Assembly (NCBI GenBank): GCA_036558645.1
Contig: DATBFG010000088.1
Span: forward strand, 1 to 64,000
Source of the DNA: DATBFG01 sp036558645
GTDB taxonomy: Bacteria; Acidobacteriota; Terriglobia; Terriglobales; Acidobacteriaceae
Reading direction: 5' to 3'
DNA length: 64,000 bases
A model generated the notes under the pieces. The model was not told the origin of the DNA. It made no database searches and saw nothing but the letters and a program-made list of their open reading frames with translations. A program made the translations under genes and the position numbers. Shown here one piece after another: positions 62,401 through 64,000 of the stretch (positions are counted from its first letter, which is position 1; every line of letters begins with the position of its first letter).

Positions 62401-62647
62401 AATCCTGATGACTTCGTTTGCCTTCATCCTAGGTTGCGTACCCCTTTGGACTGCGAAGGGAGCTGGTGCGGTGGGACGGCAGGTGCTTGGAACCGCCGTG
62501 ATTATTGGCATGACCGTCGCCACGATCATGGGCGTCTTCCTTGTTCCGGTGCTGTTCGTCGTTGTCGAACGCTTGGGTAAGAAGAAGGCGACGGAACCTA
62601 CAGCAGCTCCCTCCACTCCTGCGCATGCCGAAGGAGGAGCAGACTGA
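59483..62647 (+). CDS. RND multidrug efflux permease (HAE1/AcrB-type)
   Basis: A 1054-residue permease, the usual length. Family marks are MAKFFINRPIVAIVISILTVIAG at the N-terminus, TM4 with LFGMILAIGLVVDDAIVVVEAVEHNIEHG (the Asp-Asp pair of the proton relay), and the second half LIGLAAKNAILIVEFAKLEHEKHGKE. Two large periplasmic loops carry the substrate pockets. It exports hydrophobic drugs or metabolites by proton antiport through the whole envelope. The stop TGA at 62645-62647 overlaps the ATG of the outer-membrane gene, so translation is coupled. Confidence 0.97.
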   Translation: MAKFFINRPIVAIVISILTVIAGVLTMAKLPIAQLPDIVPPQVNVAATYTGADALTIEQSVATPLEQQMNGVDNMLYMMSTNANDGTMNLKVTYDIGTNVDIDQVNTQNRVSQASPNLPTSVNQYGVTVKKLMGLPLLVLSVYSPTNSFDGRFLGNYATININDALLRVPGVGQVTNFGAADYAMRIWVKPDQLTKLGMTVADITNAVQQQSAVNPAGQIGGEPAPKGQQFTYSVRAPGRLVNAEEFGNIIVRQNTDGSVVRLSDVARIELGSLVYQQIGRYNGKSAVIICVYQAPGSNALAVANQVKAQMVELKTRFPQGLDYTVSLDTTLPVTEGMKEIVKTLFEAIVLVIIVVFLFLQGWRATLIPLIAVPVSLIGTFAIFPMLGFSINTLSLFGMILAIGLVVDDAIVVVEAVEHNIEHGLSPKDATFKAMEEVSGPVIGIALILASVFVPMAFMGGIQGLLNQQFAVSIAISVLISAFNALTLSPALSAMLLRPRKKAKGPLGKFFDWFNRTFEKVTGGYVSWSHLLIRRAAVSMLLLLGSAVIAGFMGKKLPTSFIPEEDQGYAFLQVQLPDAASLQRTDAVMRKVDDILKNTHGVQGYDGIAGFSLLSNTSASYSGFYFIQFDDWAERHDPALSAAGLVKTLNMKLAAEVPEAIGFAFGPPAIPGLGTAGGFTFMLQDRSSGTVEQLFDAYEKLNQAARKRPELASLVSTFRPSVPQLFVDVDHDRVMKQGLQFGEVYQTLQAFLGGAYVNQFNRFGRQWKVYLQAEPEYRTSADKINNFYVRNAKGEMTPLGSLVTIKRVSGPEYTNRFNLFRTIQINGSPAPGYSSGQAMAAMEQVANETLPNGMGFSWMDMSYQEKKAQGGQMAVFGMSILFVFLILAAMYESWSLPFSVLLSTPVAVFGAFGGLLLRKFDNNVFAQIGLVMLIGLAAKNAILIVEFAKLEHEKHGKELVAAALEGARLRLRPILMTSFAFILGCVPLWTAKGAGAVGRQVLGTAVIIGMTVATIMGVFLVPVLFVVVERLGKKKATEPTAAPSTPAHAEGGAD

Positions 62648-64000
62648 TGCGAAAGGCAGCCTGTCTCATTCTTCTTGCCCTAGGGCTTTCAGGATGCGCA
62701 GTTGGTCCCAAGTACAAGCGTCCGGTTATCACCGCGCCTGACAAGTACTACACCGAACAAACGTCGGACCCGAATTCAATCGCTGACCTGGCGTGGTGGG
62801 AGATCTTCAAAGACCCCGTCCTGCAGAACCTGATCCAGGAAGCCCTAAAGAACAACTACGACGTCGCCACCGCAGCAGCTCGTGTGGAGCAGGCACGCGC
62901 ACAGGCAGGCATAAGCAAATCTTTTTATTATCCGCAAATCGGTTATGGAGTCGGCGTCGGCGGGCAAAAAGCCGAGCTTGTTCCCAATCACACCTACTAT
63001 AACTACAACGTCAATCTCGCGTGGGAACTGGACCTTTGGGGACGCATACGCAAGCTCAACGAGCAACAAAAGGCGATATTCTTCGCAACTCACGAAGCGC
63101 AGCGTGGCGTATGGCTCAGTCTTGTGTCCGATGTGGCCCAGGCATATTTTGAATTGCGTGCACTCGACGAGCAACTCCAGATTGCTAAAGATACCGCCGT
63201 AAGTTTTCAGGAAAGTTACGACCTATTTAATAAGAAGCTGTCGGGAGGCGCCGCTTCAGCTCTTGAGACATCTCGAGCGGAAGGTGCCATGGCGGATGTG
63301 TTGGCTCAGGTTCCTGATCTGGAGCGACAGATCGTAGCTAAGGAAAACCAGATCAGTCTATTGCTGGGAAAGAATCCGGGTGAAATTCCCCGCGGGGCAT
63401 CGCTCGCTGAACAACATGATCTTGACACGCTCCCCGCTGGTTTACCGTCGACATTGTTGGAGAGGCGTCCGGACCTTCGTCAAGCCGAACAACAGCTTGT
63501 CGCCGCGAACGCCGCTATTGGAGTGGCAAAGGCGAACTTTTTCCCGGTAATCAGCCTGACGGGATTGCTGGGTGGCGTCAGCCCACAACTCTCGGGACTC
63601 GTCAGTTCGGGTACGCAGTGGAGCGTGGCCGGTAACATCGCCGGACCATTATTCACCGGAGGTCGCCTCAAGAATGAATACAAGTTCGCATTCGCGCAGC
63701 GTGATGAGGCACAATCGTTTTACGCGCAATCTGTAACGCAGGCTTTCGGCGAGGTATCGACCGCGCTTTCTGCTCATCAGAAGCTTGCAGAATCGATGAA
63801 ACAGGAAGCCCGTTCCGTCTCGGCTTACCAGGAATCGGTACGCCTGGCGAACTTGCGATACGATAGCGGACTCTCGGCCTACTTCGAAGTCATCGATGCA
63901 AAACTAAATTTGTTTCCAGTAGAACTCACTTTTGTACAATATGACCTGGGTCGCAAGGTCGCACTCGTGAATCTCTATCGTGCGCTCGGTGGGGGCTGGA
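62647..64000 (+). CDS. Efflux outer-membrane factor lipoprotein (OprM/NodT family), 3' end cut by window
   Basis: The frame opens with ATG 62647, overlapping the permease stop as ATGA-type coupling (TGATG), and stays open to the last base of the window (451 codons). The signal ends in a lipobox (LALGLSGCAVGPKYKRP). The family core is visible twice: WWEIFKDPVLQNLIQEALKNN..VATAAARVEQARAQ and LLERRPDLRQAEQQLVAANAAIGVAKANFFP, the repeat structure of TolC-like channels. The stop codon lies outside the window; about 20-30 residues are probably missing. It completes the tripartite pump. Confidence 0.95.
   Translation, partial: MRKAACLILLALGLSGCAVGPKYKRPVITAPDKYYTEQTSDPNSIADLAWWEIFKDPVLQNLIQEALKNNYDVATAAARVEQARAQAGISKSFYYPQIGYGVGVGGQKAELVPNHTYYNYNVNLAWELDLWGRIRKLNEQQKAIFFATHEAQRGVWLSLVSDVAQAYFELRALDEQLQIAKDTAVSFQESYDLFNKKLSGGAASALETSRAEGAMADVLAQVPDLERQIVAKENQISLLLGKNPGEIPRGASLAEQHDLDTLPAGLPSTLLERRPDLRQAEQQLVAANAAIGVAKANFFPVISLTGLLGGVSPQLSGLVSSGTQWSVAGNIAGPLFTGGRLKNEYKFAFAQRDEAQSFYAQSVTQAFGEVSTALSAHQKLAESMKQEARSVSAYQESVRLANLRYDSGLSAYFEVIDAKLNLFPVELTFVQYDLGRKVALVNLYRALGGGW

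Noticed and set aside
1..64000. CRISPR arrays, tRNA or rRNA genes, prophage or transposase genes
   Set aside because: None seen: no regularly spaced repeats, no cloverleaf pattern, no integrase or transposase motif.

Overview
The window looks like a chromosome segment of a free-living Gram-negative bacterium, most probably an acidobacterium (Acidobacteriota, Terriglobia-like). I infer this from glyQ-glyS followed by pyruvate phosphate dikinase, several exported protein families typical of that phylum, outer-membrane barrels, a class D sortase in a Gram-negative setting and moderate-to-high GC. No database search was possible, so the taxonomy is an inference. No rRNA, tRNA, CRISPR array, transposase or integrase was found. 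|| Layout. 1-6.0 kb is housekeeping: glyQ (5' end cut by the window edge), glyS and ppdK, all on +. 6-7 kb holds a conserved unknown protein and a small AT-rich ORF. 7.0-23.4 kb is a long, almost gapless minus-strand block: a HAD/HerA-like ATPase fusion, a phospholipase D-like protein, a giant membrane patatin, a membrane-anchored diheme cytochrome c, a Dyp-type peroxidase, a duplicated-domain membrane protein, a small unknown, a GMC oxidoreductase and a catalase-related hemoprotein whose distal motif is Thr-His. I read the 10.7-23.4 kb part as a candidate lipid-oxidation (oxylipin-type) pathway: a lipase releases fatty acid, the diheme protein oxygenates it, and the catalase-like and other redox enzymes process the peroxide. 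|| 23.7-34.4 kb carries exported or envelope proteins, aquaporin, an HdeD-like protein, a DUF1254 protein, a META-MliC fusion and outer-membrane barrels. It includes two disabled genes: an outer-membrane protein with an in-frame TGA and an mscS with a one-base frameshift. 34.4-49.6 kb is a regulatory and envelope-stress island: two receiver-only response regulators, a Crp/Fnr-type regulator, a sensor kinase with an N-terminal winged helix, two NarL-type regulators, GlsB-like, alpha-amylase, lipoprotein, DUF4136, DUF481, sortase D and MscS genes, and a decayed DUF2092 gene. || 49.7-58.1 kb holds a ROK kinase and an aspartate module: two AspT-type exchangers diverging from a DcaP-like porin plus aspartate 4-decarboxylase. 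58.3 kb to the end is a tripartite RND efflux operon whose outer-membrane gene runs off the window. || The most striking pattern is a repeated intergenic palindrome, CTGTCA-N4-TGACAG, usually extended to AACTGTCA/TGACAGTT. It occurs perfectly six times and with one mismatch four more times, all between 29 and 55 kb and all between genes. It marks a candidate regulon joining the envelope-stress genes, the regulators and the aspartate module. The Crp/Fnr-family protein at 34953-35630 is the best local candidate for the binder, because the dyad has FNR-type spacing.
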